Below are positions 10,232 through 20,554 of a stretch of DNA of 64,000 nucleotides, in pieces (position 1 is the stretch's first letter; each line of letters opens with the position of its first letter). The DNA lies in the NCBI RefSeq assembly GCF_031143425.1, contig NC_090437.1, positions 1,176,796,863 to 1,176,860,862 on the forward strand. Reading direction: 5' to 3'. A program made the translations under genes and the position numbers. The notes under the pieces were generated by a model. That model had not been told where the DNA came from and made no database searches. It saw nothing but the letters and a program-made list of their open reading frames with translations. The DNA comes from Pleurodeles waltl. Taxonomy: Eukaryota; Chordata; Amphibia; Caudata; Salamandridae.

Positions 10232-10596
10232 TGTCTCTTCCAGACCGAGGTCACAGCAGCACTTGCAGTGTAGGTCCTCTCCTGTCGAAGATCAGGTATC
10301 GAGTGATTGAACAGATAGAAAATGGCGGTCACGTCCGCGGCGGTGCGTACCGTCACCGCCGGCGTACATCGTCATTGGCTCCTGGGACCGCCTACCGCGA
10401 CAGTGTACAACGCCAGCGCAGTTACCTCACATCCCATTGTCCCACTTTAGAGGTCAGGCAGCCGCCATTTCAGGGACCCACATGGCTTAATTTTTAACTG
10501 CGTCACACATACCTAGGCCTAGCCTCAACACACATACAGGACACTTTTCGGATTAGGATTCGTGTTCTGTGTAAGCAGTGGGTACGTACCTCTGAG
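10232..10596. promoter_or_regulatory. Divergent intergenic region between ORF B and transposase
   Basis: ORF B starts leftward at 10231 and the transposase frame runs rightward from about 10597, so this 365-bp stretch must hold both promoters. It contains GGCGGT, CCGCGGCGG, CACCGCCGG and ACCGCC between 10322 and 10400, the same hexamer that crowds the element ends. The counterpart in copy 2 (about 59220-59370) retains GGCGG and CACCGCCGG. No clear TATA box is seen. Confidence 0.5.
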
Positions 10597-11766
10597 TTGG
10601 TTGACTTTGTGCTCGCTGTTGTCCTTCATAGGCACTGTCCGCTGGGACATGTGACGAGATGGCGGCATCCTCCGGTGTACAGACCGCTGGTGGACCTGTT
10701 GACAATGGGGGAAAGACATGTGATCATCAGCTACAAGCTTGACCGTGCCACAATCCATGAACTGTGTACCCAGCTGGAGCCAGACCTGATGTCAGCTATC
10801 CGCCATCCCACAGGAATCCCACCTCAAGTGCAGGTGCTGTCAGTACTCCATTTCCTGGCAAGTGGGTCATTTCAAACAACAGTGGCCATAGCATCACGGA
10901 TGTCCCAGCCTATGTTTTCCAACATGTTTTCCAGAGTGTTGTCGGTCCTGCTGAAACACATGCGGAGCTACATAGTTTTCCCCCAGGTGGAGGATTTGCC
11001 CACAGTGAAATGTGACTTCTATGCCCTGGGACATATCCCCAACATCATAGGTGCCATTGATGGGACACATGTGGCTTTGGTCCCCCCCCGGCAGGAGTGA
11101 ACAGGTGTACGTAACCCGGAAGAGTTATCATTCCATGATGGGCAGATGGTGTGTTTGGCCGACCAGTACATCTCCCATGTGAATGCCAAGTTTCCTGGCT
11201 CAGTGCATGACGCCTACATCCTGCGGAATAGCAGCATCCCTTATGTGATGGGTCAACTCCAGAGGCACCGTGTGTGGCTATTAGGTGAGCACCTGGAAGC
11301 AAGACAGTGGGAATGGTTGTCTGGTTCTGGGGATATCCCTACAGGTTAGTGTGTGTCTAACAGTTGTCCCTCGCCATTTGCAGGTGACTCTGGTTACCCC
11401 AACCTGTCATTGCTACTGACCCCAGTGAGGAATCCCAGGACAAGGGCAGAGGAACGCTACAATGAGGCCCATGGGTGAACTCGGCGGATTATAGAACGGA
11501 CCTTCGGCCTCCTGAAGGCCAGGTTCAGGTGCCTCCATATGACAGGTGGATCCCTATTCTACTCACCAAAGAAGGTGTGCCAGATCATCGTGGCCTGCTG
11601 TATGCTTCACAACTTGGCTTTGCGACGACAGGTGCCTTTTCTGCAGGAGGATGGTCCAGATGGCGGTGTTGTTGCAGCTGTGGAGCCTGTGGACAGTGAA
11701 GACGAGGAAGCAGAAGAAGAGGACATGGACAACAGGAACTCGGTGATCCTGCAATATTTCCAGTGA
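10597..11766 (+). pseudogene. PIF/Harbinger (HARBI1-like) DDE transposase, two exons (copy 1)
   Basis: The transposase that cuts and inserts the element. Exon 1 (about 10597-11284) shows YKLDRATIHELCTQLEPDL, a helix-turn-helix-like region with LSVLHFLASGSFQ and MSQPMFSNMF, then IPNIIGAIDGTH carrying the first catalytic Asp (about 11058). PGSVHDAY (about 11193-11216) carries the second Asp. A 99-bp intron (11285-11383, GTGAGC...TTGCAG) interrupts a Gly codon. Exon 2 (11384-11766) has LTPVRNPRTRAEERYNEAHG, then IIERTFGLLKARFRC with the catalytic Glu, and ends in an acidic tail. Defects: a frameshift near 11098 between PPRQ and EQVY, and a TGA at about 11476 in HG-stop-TRR. Length and motif order match HARBI1-type proteins. 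Copy 2 on the minus strand has an intron at the same place. Confidence 0.92.
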
Positions 11767-12235
11767 GACACAGGTAAGAGTACAGACCTGCCTACTACAT
11801 GTACTTTAACACTACTACCTCTCTACTGTCTGTCGTTTTCACCCAGTGTATGGTCACTGAGTTGTCACTTTCCCTTACGATTTCACAGATGTGGGTCCCA
11901 CTGTGTGACATCTGCTTTGTTTCCTCAAGGACTAGAGCTGTGTGACATAGGTATGTTGACATTACAATTGAAAGAGCATTTTGTCACTGTAATTGCTAAT
12001 ACACCATTTTGAAAACACAGACTGTTTTGTGCTTCAAGGGTGTTTATTTAAGTGCTCAATTTGGGAGGGGGTTGCGAAATGGTGAGGGGTGATGGTGGAG
12101 GAATGTCCATGGCAGAGTCCAGTCTATTAGTCTCACAGGTGCATTGCCCAAATGGGCATAGTAAGTGGAGCTGGGGCAGTTTGAGGATGGACAGGGTGAC
12201 AAAGTGGGACAGAAAGATGACATTCAGGGTGGTCT
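11767..12235. other. Convergent 3' region between transposase and ORF A (copy 1)
   Basis: The transposase (plus) and ORF A (minus) run toward each other here. A minus-strand AATAAA (complement of 12043-12048) lies about 190 bp past the ORF A stop and could serve as its polyadenylation signal. No open frame of note. Confidence 0.45.
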
Positions 12236-13643
12236 CATTTCTTGGCGGGGTCTTGGCTTCGTTCTCTGTCTTTGTCCTGGATCTCAGGGACCGTTTGCAG
12301 GGTGGTTCTCCCTCTGCAGGGGGTGGGGTGCTGGTATGGTGGTCCTGTGGTGGGGCGTCCTGTCCACTAGCGCCGACGGAGGTGGTGGGCAGTTCATCGT
12401 CCATGCTAGTGTCAGGGGCCCCTTGTTGTGCCACAGTGTCCCTCCTGGTGTTGTGTACTTCCTTCAGCACCCCTACGATGGTGTCCAGGGTGGAATTGAT
12501 GGTTCTGAGTTCCTCCCTGAAGCCCAAATACTGTTCCTCCTGCAGGCGCTGGGTCTCCTGAAACTAGGAGACCCATCATTGCCATTGTCTCCTGGGAGTG
12601 GTGGTAGGCTCCCATGATGTTGGAGAGGGCCTCGTGGAGAGTGGGTTCCCTTGGCCTGTCCTCCCCCTGTCGCACAGCAGCCCTCCCAGTTCCCCTGTGT
12701 TCCTGGGCCTCCGTCCCCTGGACCGTGTGCCCACTACCTCTGCCCCCAGGTCCCTGTTGTTGTTGGGGTGGTGGGTTAGCCTGGGTTCCCTGTAGTGGTG
12801 GACACACTGCTGCTTGACGTGGCCTGGGGACAGAGGTATGGGCCCGCTGGGTGGGCACTGTGCTGGTGTTTCCAGAAGAGGGGAAGCTCTGTAGTGACCT
12901 GAGACTGGGTGAGGGGAACCGACTGTCCAGAGGTCCCCGATGGGCCGGGCTGGTCATCTAGATCCAGTTGGACAGAGGTGCTGTCATCACTGTGGGCCTC
13001 TTCTGTTGGTGGTGTGGACATGTGTGGACCTTCCTGTCCGGTGACGTTGGGTAGGGGTCCTGCAGGGGTATAAAAGGATGTTTATTACATCTGTGTGTGG
13101 CATGGTGTGCAATGGGTGGGTGACCGTGTATCCCAGTGCTTGCATTCCTGTGTGGGACCTTGTGTGATGATGGTTTAGGGGGGTTTATGGGTATGTGCAG
13201 TGGGCATGCTTTGGTGATGGGTGTCCATGCTTTTTTGTTGCATGCAGGGCTTGGTGTTGGGATGGGTGGTTTGTGATATTGGGACATTTGTGAGGAGTAG
13301 GAGTGATGGGTGAGGGTGGGGGTATGTGATGGCATGCAGGTAGGGTGGGGGAATGTAATAGTGAAGCTTTGACTTACCAGAGTCCATTCCTCCATCTACT
13401 CCTGTGAGGCCCTCAGGATGCAGAATCGGCAAGACCTGCTCCTCCCATGTTGTTAGTTGTGGGGGAGGAGGTGGGGGTCCGCTGCCAGTCCGCTGATCCG
13501 CAAGGTGGTGTCTTGAGACCACGGAACGCACCTTCCCCCGTAGGTCGTTCCACCTCTTCCTGATGTCATCCCTATTTCTTGGGTGCTGTCCCACTGCGTT
13601 GACCCTCCTCCTCCGAGAACCTGGGGTGTCTTTGCCGTGCCAT
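12236..13643 (-). pseudogene. Harbinger ORF A: second Myb/SANT-like protein, two exons (copy 1)
   Basis: Exon 1 (about 13643-13378) starts MARQRHPRFSEEE and contains DDIRKRWNDLRGK, the C-terminal helix pattern of Myb/SANT-like domains, then ILHPEGLTGVDGG, ending at donor GTAAGT. Exon 2 starts at 13059 after a CTGCAG acceptor. It encodes a Ser/Thr/Gln-rich middle, then MGAYHHSQE and a helical segment with FREELRTINSTLDTIVGVLKEV, probably a coiled coil, and a basic C-terminus. Compared with copy 2, exon 1 has lost roughly 45 codons from the centre of the Myb-like domain and shifted frame. More frameshifts lie in exon 2, and the natural stop is probably near 12236. The related but distinct ORF B means the element carries two Myb-like genes. 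Confidence 0.72.
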
Positions 13644-13949
13644 GGGGTGGTGTGGGTGATGTCTGGGGTGGTGTGTGTGGTGATAAGTGTGCGGATATGT
13701 AGTGGTGTGTTGTGTGATGTGCGTGGAAGTTTAGTTGGTGATGGTATTTTGTGCCTGTGGATGCTTGGTAGTAGTTTGTGGTGTCTCTATCTGGCCTTCT
13801 CTCAGTAATTGTGGTCGTAGTGGTTTGTGGGTGATGTGGGTGTGTGTTTTATATTGTAGTGGGTGTGTGGGAGTGGTGTGTGTATGTGTATCAGGTGTGT
13901 GTATTTGCAATTGTCCAATGTGGCTGTGTTTTGTAAAAGTGTGTGTATT

Positions 13950-14242
13950 TTGAGCGCGGCGGTGTGTACCGCCAATGGAATACCGTGGTTGAAAGACCGC
14001 CGCGTGGATTCGTGTGTCGTGATAGTGTGGGCGTATTTCTGTTGATGTGACGGTGGAGGTTTTGTTTTTGCCAGTTTATCACTGACCTTTGTTGTGGCGG
14101 ACTTCTGTGGGTGTCTGAATTTTGGCGGATTTCGTGCTGTGGGTCATAATAGCTGTGGCGGAATTCCGCGGCCGCGGAGGTGTGTTGGCGGTCTTCTGCA
14201 CGGCGGTAAGCGGCTTTTACCGCCAATGTTGTAATGACCCTC
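13950..14242. promoter_or_regulatory. Harbinger right terminal/subterminal region (copy 1)
   Basis: Contains repeated GGCGGT/ACCGCC (for example 13957, 13968, 13999, 14188, 14203, 14219) and ends in the inverted terminus. It aligns base for base over most of its length with 51000-51281 in copy 3 and, reversed, with 54432-54720 in copy 2. This fixes the orientation of all three copies. Confidence 0.72.
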
Positions 14243-14598
14243 TGTGTGTCAATTTAAGAGATTTGAATGAGCGTGTCTGGGTAGACCATCATCCATTGCC
14301 AAATATTGAGAGATGTTTTCAATGTTAAAGGGGGCTACAATATTCTTCATGTTAGATCTATCCAGTGCATGCCATCAGATTGCACTTTATGGAGACTGCA
14401 AACGGTATACATCATGTAAAGAACGTCTTATATTTTTAAGACACATTCTTGTTTCAGGAAATACAAAAAAAGAACATGCAGAGACTCTGTGCAAAGTCGT
14501 ATTCATTTCACCATTTTGCAGAATCATGGGCTGACATTAACCAAGAATAGTTTGAAGTGGCATTTATTGATTATTAGGGCCATAATGTTAGCAAATAC
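14243..14598 (+). pseudogene. pol: Ty3/gypsy reverse transcriptase, continuation after Harbinger
   Basis: Reading resumes with CVNLRDLNERVWVDHHPLPN, the standard RT block following KP-x-G-x-x-R. Next, in other frames, come GATIFFMLDLSSACHQIALY (the first catalytic Asp region) and RHILVSGNTKKEHAETL, corresponding to the segment around and after the YxDD box. The YxDD itself is replaced by FLRH, and roughly 40 residues before it are missing, so the polymerase is dead. A MITE then interrupts the frame at about 14599. Confidence 0.8.
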
Positions 14599-15260
14599 GG
14601 GCCCATATTTATGGGGAATTGTCGAAGGGCAGCGGCACAAGTCTTCTTGCTGTGCTGCCCTAGGCTAATGTGAAAAAGCAGGAATACACTATATTTCTGA
14701 AATACAGTACATTCCTGTTCTTTACCCCTGTACTGGTGAAAAAATTGACTGCCTTGCACCAACACAGGCACTCTTGCACCACGGTGCGAGGGTGCCTGCA
14801 TTGCATGCAAGATTGTTTTTGTGCAGGAAGGTACACCTTCCTGAACAAAAACAATCCCAATAGGCACTTTCCACTTTCTATGTGTGCTGCAGAATGCAGC
14901 ACACATGGAAAGAGGAAAAACAAGGAGAAAAGAAAGTCTTTCTCCTCATTATGCCTGCTCTGGGGAAGCATGAGATTTTGGTGCTGCCTCAGGTTTACTT
15001 GATTTACATGATTTTATACATCTGGGACATCATCAAAATCCATGGGTGTTTCTTGGGAAAACCCATGCAACACCTCCCTGGCACAGAGTAAGGCAATGCA
15101 GTGACTTGAGCTGCTTTGTCTTACTGCATGTCTATGAGGCCATGCAAAGCCACTCAAAGTAGCTTTGCATGGCCTCATAGATATGGTTGAGAGGCTTGTG
15201 CCACCGGAGCATCAAAAAAGTGATGCTCTGGTGGCACAAGCCTCTCATAAATATGCCCCC
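14599..15260. mobile_element. MITE copy 1 (subfamily I), inserted in Ty3/gypsy RT
   Basis: Terminal inverted repeats GGGCCCATATTTATG and CATAAATATGCCCCC. Internal sequence matches the MITE at 19663-20295, including GCACTCTTGCACCA, TTGCATGCAAGATTGTTTTT and ACCTTCCTG. No coding capacity. The host RT frame resumes after 15260. The target duplication is not clear here. Confidence 0.8.
15132..15246. repeat. Two adjacent hairpins at the MITE right end
   Basis: Stem 1: 15132-15150 pairs with 15162-15180, 19 of 19 bp, with an 11-nt loop. Stem 2: 15189-15214 pairs with 15221-15246, 25 of 26 bp, with a 6-nt loop. Both lie inside the MITE, next to its right terminal repeat. Confidence 0.92.
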
Positions 15261-15261
15261 A

Positions 15262-15440
15262 AGGTGTTTTACCAAAACATAGTTTGGTTAAAGCAATAAA
15301 ATATGCCCTGGAACCTCAAAACAAGGACCAACTTAGATCATTCCTAAGCTTTGCAGAATATTATGCTTAGTTTATTCCACTATTCTCCAATAAAACAAAA
15401 AACATGAGGAATATAATAACAAAACAACAATTTGTATGTG
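15262..15440 (+). pseudogene. pol: Ty3/gypsy RT thumb/connection segment
   Basis: A shifted frame from about 15320 encodes NKDQLRSFLSFAEYYA, then FIPLFS, matching the family block L-x-SFLGL-x-x-YY-x-x-FI-x-x-FS between polymerase and RNase H. A stop replaces a residue in YYA-stop-FIP. Confidence 0.78.
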
Positions 15441-15890
15441 ATGAGGAATGTTCAAGTGTTGGAAATGGAAATTGCTTATGCCCCAGCATTGTCAAACTTC
15501 AATACTAAATATAATTCCGTTATGATTATAGATGCCAGTTATAATGGTATTGGCACAGTGTTAATGCAAGATCACAAAGGCAAATTGGTTACAATTGCAT
15601 TTGCCTCAAGACCATTAAGTGGTGCAGAACTAAAGTATTCCACATTGGAGAAAGAAATATTGGCATGTTGGTGGGGATTTGAGAACTTTAGAAAATAGGA
15701 ATATGGTACTAAATTTAGAGTCAGAACAGACCATCAACTGCTAATAGATTTATTTACCACTAAGGGTTTTAGAAGGGCAACACCCGTGATTGCAAGATGG
15801 TAGTGGCAATTGCAGGAATTTCATTCCAGTGTTGAGTATATTCCTGGTGCTAGAAACGTTTTGGGAGACAGTTTATCAAGGTTGCCAGTT
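15432..15890 (+). pseudogene. pol: Ty3/gypsy RNase H domain
   Basis: RNase H removes the RNA strand during reverse transcription. MIIDASYNGIGTVLMQ carries the first catalytic Asp. FASRPLSGAELKYSTLEKE carries the Glu, and RTDHQLLIDLF (about 15720) carries the next Asp. Then come RATPVIARW, LQEF, VEYIPGARNVLGDSLSRLP, the usual closing blocks of Ty3-type RNase H. Stops occur after ENFRK and ARW, and one frameshift is needed around 15800. The catalytic residues are present but the frame is broken. Confidence 0.87.
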
Positions 15891-16095
15891 GATGAGGACA
15901 AAGAAATCAGTATTGTTGACAATGGTATGGAGTGGGTTGTGTCAATTTGTGAGGTATCAGGTGGTTTCATTATGGAAGATCGATGGAAATCAGCTTGTGA
16001 AAATGATGAGGAGATTCAGAAAGTTTTGTAATAAAAAAGATCAAAGAAGTTAAAATAAGGAGTCTCTAGATGAGAATTTACTGCCATCCTTTTAT

Positions 16096-17107
16096 GTGGC
16101 TGATGAGTTATCAGAACAGAATAATTTGTTGTCACAAGTAGAGAAATTGGTGGTGCCAGAGTGCTTAAGGCAGGCTGTATTAGATATGGATCAGATGAGC
16201 AGCTTGAAGAGGAGAATCAAAGGTGAGTTTTGGTGGCCGACGGTTGATAGGTGTATAGAAACCAAACTTAGATCTTGCAGTGAGTGAACCATCAATGATA
16301 AAACTCAAAAGGTATTACACTATAAAACAGCACCGATATCTAGACCAGGTAGAGCTTGGGAGAAAGCATCACTTGGCATAGTTGGGCCAATGTGTCAAAA
16401 GTTAAACTTTTTGTATTATTTTTATTGATCAACTATCACCAGGGCCAGAAGTTAAATGAGTGCATCTTGTTACTTCTAATGCTGTTATTCAGTTTCTTAA
16501 AGAAGTGTTTGAAAAAGAAAGATTTTCTAAATGTCTGGTCACAAATAATGGCGTGTAATTAATATTCACTGAATTGAAAGTATTTCTGAAATAAAATATG
16601 ATTGAACATATATGCACATCAGTATATGATCCGCAAAGTGCTGGAATTGTTGAAAGGTGGATCAGAGTATTGAATGAAGGTTTGCAACTTGCAATAGTTA
16701 ATGGGAAGAATTGTTATCAAACTTTTAAGTAGTGTTTATGGAGGTACTGCGTTACACCCAGAACCATGGAAGATGAATGTCCATTTAAAAAAATGAGAGG
16801 CAGAAATGATGTGTGCAATTTAAATCCAATGTGGGTGATGGACATAAAAGACAAAGTAGATGGAGATGTGATGAAGAGTAGTGATCAGAGATGGATTGTG
16901 ATCACAGAGAATGCAAAATCAAAAGATAAACATAATAAGGCTGTACAGCCTCTTAAAAAAGGAGAATGGGTGCGTGTGAGAAAGGGAAGATTGGTGAGGA
17001 AAGTGGATTCTAAATTTTCAGAACCCATGAAAATAATCAGAGTGGGAAATCAAGTAGTTGAACTGACGGATGGTAAGGTCTGGAGCATGAGTGAAGGATT
17101 AAGATAA
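16096..17107 (+). pseudogene. pol: Ty3/gypsy integrase, degenerate
   Basis: Integrase inserts the DNA copy into the genome. Segment 16096-16287 has VEKLVVPECLRQAVL and RRIKGEFWWPTVDRCIE followed by a single Cys, a partial zinc-binding domain. In the core, ASLGIVGPM replaces the catalytic Asp block (family D-x-x-GP) and a TNNG motif replaces DNG. YDPQSAGIVERWIRVLNEGL (about 16625-16680) keeps the Glu. The C-terminal piece 16766-17107 has RWIVITENAKSK, a KGEWVRVRKG block and FSEPMKIIRVGNQVVELTDGK, matching the basic C-terminal domain. Two catalytic Asp are lost and frames shift several times. Confidence 0.78.
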
Positions 17108-17494
17108 CCTGCATGTTTGTGGCTAGAGGTTGAAATGAATGGGAACCTTGCTAATGAAAATAAGAAATTTCACACCAAGCTGGATGCCAGTGGTGATGAA
17201 AGTAGGATGCAGAGTAGTCATCTACATGATAAAAGAATAAGACAGACACCTGCGTGGTGAAAAGATCACCAAATGTAAAAAATGAAATGAATATATGTTC
17301 GTTCATTATTACTGACTGTGTAAATTGTGTGCATAGTAACACCTAGATATTTATTTATGTATACAAGAAGTAAGTTGCATTTCTTTGTGTAGTTGGTGTA
17401 CATGTTAGATCGTAGACATATGCATTTAATTATATAAGACATAACTTATTTTTAAGATTGGTCATTGAAATAATTAATTGTTGATGATGGGGAC

Positions 17495-17757
17495 TGTGTT
17501 ATATTTCAGCTTATCTCAGTGGCTGAAATCTGGAACGGATTCCAGTATACTGGGTGATAGGAGATTCCAGCCACCGACAGTTGACCCAGGCTTTTTCCCT
17601 AAGGTTTATTGAAGCTCTCTATATATTTATATATTAACTTAACTTAAAGAAACTTGTCGTTTGCAGAGAAGTGATTTCCGAAGAGAACCTAACAATATGC
17701 ATTCGAGTCACAACTCTTCTTCAACAAGAAATGAAGACAGAGATTGAAATGTAACGG
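17495..17757 (+). mobile_element. Probable 3' LTR of the Ty3/gypsy element
   Basis: A purine-rich run GATGATGGGGAC precedes TGTGTTATATTTCAGC at 17495, the arrangement of polypurine tract and LTR start. The end is uncertain; AAATGTAAC near 17755 is a guess. No second copy exists in the window to test it, because the 5' LTR is missing. Confidence 0.35.
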
Positions 17758-19140
17758 CGTAGTTCATGAAAATTGTTTCCCTAAGCGTGACAGCGCCCTA
17801 AGCGTGACAGCGCCTTTCTAATGCTGCAGCTATCAACAGTTTGCTGTAGTTCAGGAGCACTCATCTTTTCACAAAAATTCAACATATTTTGAACTTTCAT
17901 GTCTCTTCGTGGGGAAAACACATTTTCGCCAAATAAAAATAACCCAGGACACGAGTCTTATTTTAATAACAACGCGCCTTTGTAATAATCCTCCTTTTGT
18001 GTTTTTTAGAGGAATCTATAAATATCTTTACTCGTTCCTACTTGAGGGGGGAGGTTTTCTTCAGTAGAGATAAGGAATCGTCCCGCTGCTACTGTTCTGG
18101 GACCGTAGGCAGAACTGCAGTATAATCAGGAAACAGCATCCGCCTGTGCTCATTTGTATGCTAATCATTCTGCGGTGTTGTGATCAGTACAGCATTTCTA
18201 GATACAGAATGTATTTATAGAATCGGCTCTTTGCTGAGGCCCAGTGAAAATAATCATTAATGCATTTCTCTTCTTTGAAGTTCCTCCCCTAGCTCCTCGA
18301 ACACAACTATTTTCCCAGGATTTGTGTCTAAATTTGCAATTATACTTTATCCGAAATACTTTTCGGCTTATTTCTTATATTTCCGACTGATGTCTCTTAT
18401 TTCGCTCATTGTGTTCCAGCTCCATTCATGTTTTGGATGCGAGCACCAATTAAGGCTCTCCCTTACGAATATTCCTTATTTCCCTGTCCTGGAATTACAG
18501 TTAGCAGAGGCCACTCACTTATAATTCCGACAGGTCCCATGACTACAGGTATGGACCCCGAGTGAATTATTAGGCCACTTGTGATCAAGGCCTTTCAGTC
18601 GATTACACCTATAAAGATCACCAATTTTGAGAGAAAGTGGTGAGTCTTAAATTACAGGATTTTCCATCGATGGAATGGAATTTCAGCTTCAATAGAGATG
18701 GTAAGACAGGGTAATGCCACTGACAGATTCATCACCTAAAGAGAATCCTACAGTTAACATACTGCATCCTACACTTCACGCATACAAAAAGCAGCCCTCT
18801 GGCTAAAGATATAGCTTTTTGCGGTTCTACTTAGCCGTTTTAGCTATAATATCAGCAATCTCTATGAATATTGCATGGGAAATTTGCATTTTGGCCCTCC
18901 CTGTTTTCCTCTGCCCCTACCTGATGGATCACCCTGAAACATTCAAGGAAGGCACTGAGGTAGAATTACATTTTGAAAGTTTTGTCTGGATTCCTCAAAC
19001 CGCATCAAAGATATTAGCAACCCAAAAAAAAAATACATTTTCTATGATAATGAAGTTCTAAATATCATTATACAATGGGCAGCAACTGTGATAGCCATAA
19101 CTGTCTATGCCAAGCTGTAAAATGACAAAAGCCTTTCACC
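17758..19140. other. No recognisable gene or element
   Basis: AT-rich sequence with short frames only. The one visible feature is a tandem duplication of CCTAAGCGTGACAGCGC near 17780-17813. I see no splice-consistent coding region or terminal repeat. Confidence 0.5.
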
Positions 19141-19144
19141 GAGC

Positions 19145-20460
19145 TAATCCACATCTTTAAGGCTTTGCTGTGTAGATGGCAAAAGACTTTGCTCTTTTCT
19201 AGCTCAGCATGGACAGCTCTGTGCTAATCCTACACTTAAAAACGTTTCTAGAAAAACAGACATCTGAGGTGACCAAATTTAGAGTATGGCTGGTGCAGCA
19301 GAGTGCTTTTTATACTGTATAGGAGCTGCTCTCCACCCAAACTTGGGACCTGTTCAGTTCTCTGTTTCTGTTTTGCATAATTTTTGCAGCACTCTAAGCC
19401 TGAAAGTGTATTGTATTGGCTTATGCTGGGTTCTCCCTTGTGTCTGGCTGAAGGTAAACCTCTCTGAAGAGCTGTAATTACAGTGAAACACTTGTCAGAG
19501 GGTTGCTCGTTTCTATTCCAGGCTAGCTTGGATGGTATTTTACCAATTGAAATCTGCAATACTGTGCATGGAGTGGTAAACCTGTCATTTTCCAGCTTGA
19601 CGTGGATAGCACTAGCTAATCATATGCTTAAAGACTTTGCTATATAGATGGCAAAAGACTTTGGGGCCTATTTATGAAAAAGTCACACAATGCAGTGCAG
19701 CACGTCACCTTGCTGAACTACACTGCATGACAGGGAAAGGACAGGAATGTGCCGTATTTAGGGCAGTGCAGTGCATTCCTCCCTTTTCCTCTGTGCTGGC
19801 ACCCATTTGGCAGTTTAGTGCCAAATCAGGCACTCTTGCACCATCGTGCAAGGATGCCTGCTTTGCATGCAGGATTGTTTTTTGTGCAGAAAGGGGCACC
19901 TTCCTGCACACAATCAATCCCCTGAGAATTTTTCTTCTTTCTATGTGTGCTGTAGAATTCATAGAAAGAGGAAGAAACACAGAGAAAAACAAATATTTCT
20001 CCTCAGAACGCCTCTTCTGGGGAGACGTATGTTTTTGGCACATTCCCAGGTTTACCTGTTCTTGTAAATCTGAGAATGGTTTAAAATCCATGGATGTTGC
20101 ATGGAAACAACTACACAACACCCATTAAAATGCCTCCCTGGCACAGAGTGATGAAACACAGGGATTTGCACTGCGTTACATTACATAAGGATTTACGAAG
20201 CCATGCATTGCCACGCAAGGTGGCCTTGCATGGCTTCATAATTCTCATTTTTCATTGGTTTTGGAGCGATGCAAAGGGGCTCATAAATGTGCCCCTTTGT
20301 CCCTTTTTAGCTTGGTGTGGACGGCGCTGTGCTAATTCCATGCTTAAAAAGTTTGCTCGAAAAACAGACATTGGAGGTGAGCAAATTTAGAGTCGCTAGT
20401 ATTGTATGGTGCGCTACATAGGAGCTGTTCTCCACCTAAACTTGGTACCTACCCAAAGTT
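19145..20460. repeat. Tandem duplication, about 467-bp period, second unit split by a MITE
   Basis: Unit 1 (about 19145-19350) and unit 2 (19612-19662 plus 20296-20460) share AGATGGCAAAAGACTTTG, GGACAGCTCTGTGCTAAT-like and TAGGAGCTGCTCTCCACC-like blocks in the same order. Unit 1 is the uninterrupted form of the site where the MITE sits in unit 2. Confidence 0.8.
19663..20295. mobile_element. MITE copy 2 (subfamily I)
   Basis: Terminal repeats GGGGCCTATTTATGA and TCATAAATGTGCCCC; flanking TTT at 19660-19662 and 20296-20298. The uninterrupted sequence AAAAGACTTTGCTC at about 19166-19180 confirms the insertion point and the 3-bp duplication. The internal sequence matches the MITE at 14599-15260. 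Noncoding; the ORF readings inside it are chance. Confidence 0.87.
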
Positions 20461-20554
20461 CCCTGATTCTTTACACGGGGTAGTATTTGTAAGGTCAGCA
20501 TTTCCAAGGGGAATGTCTTTTTTGTTAATAACTTTAGTGCTTTATTAGAAATCT

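Larger units (their letters stand above)
5610..14242. mobile_element. PIF/Harbinger DNA transposon, copy 1 (8.6 kb)
   Basis: Ends are inverted: 5610 starts GGTGGTCATTACAACC and 14242 ends GGTTGTAATGACCC-like, both close to the GGCCCTCATTACAAC terminus of copies 2 and 3. Flanking TAT (5607-5609) and TGT (14243-14245) fit a 3-bp target duplication with one change, and removing the element restores the host RT frame. Contents from left to right: GGCGGT-rich left end, two minisatellites and a 30-bp array (6473-7570), ORF B (minus), a shared intergenic region, the transposase (plus), and ORF A (minus, converging with the transposase), then a GGCGGT-rich right end. Copy 2 (54432 onward) has the same plan in reverse orientation, so this is the family's ancestral layout. 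Confidence 0.88.
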
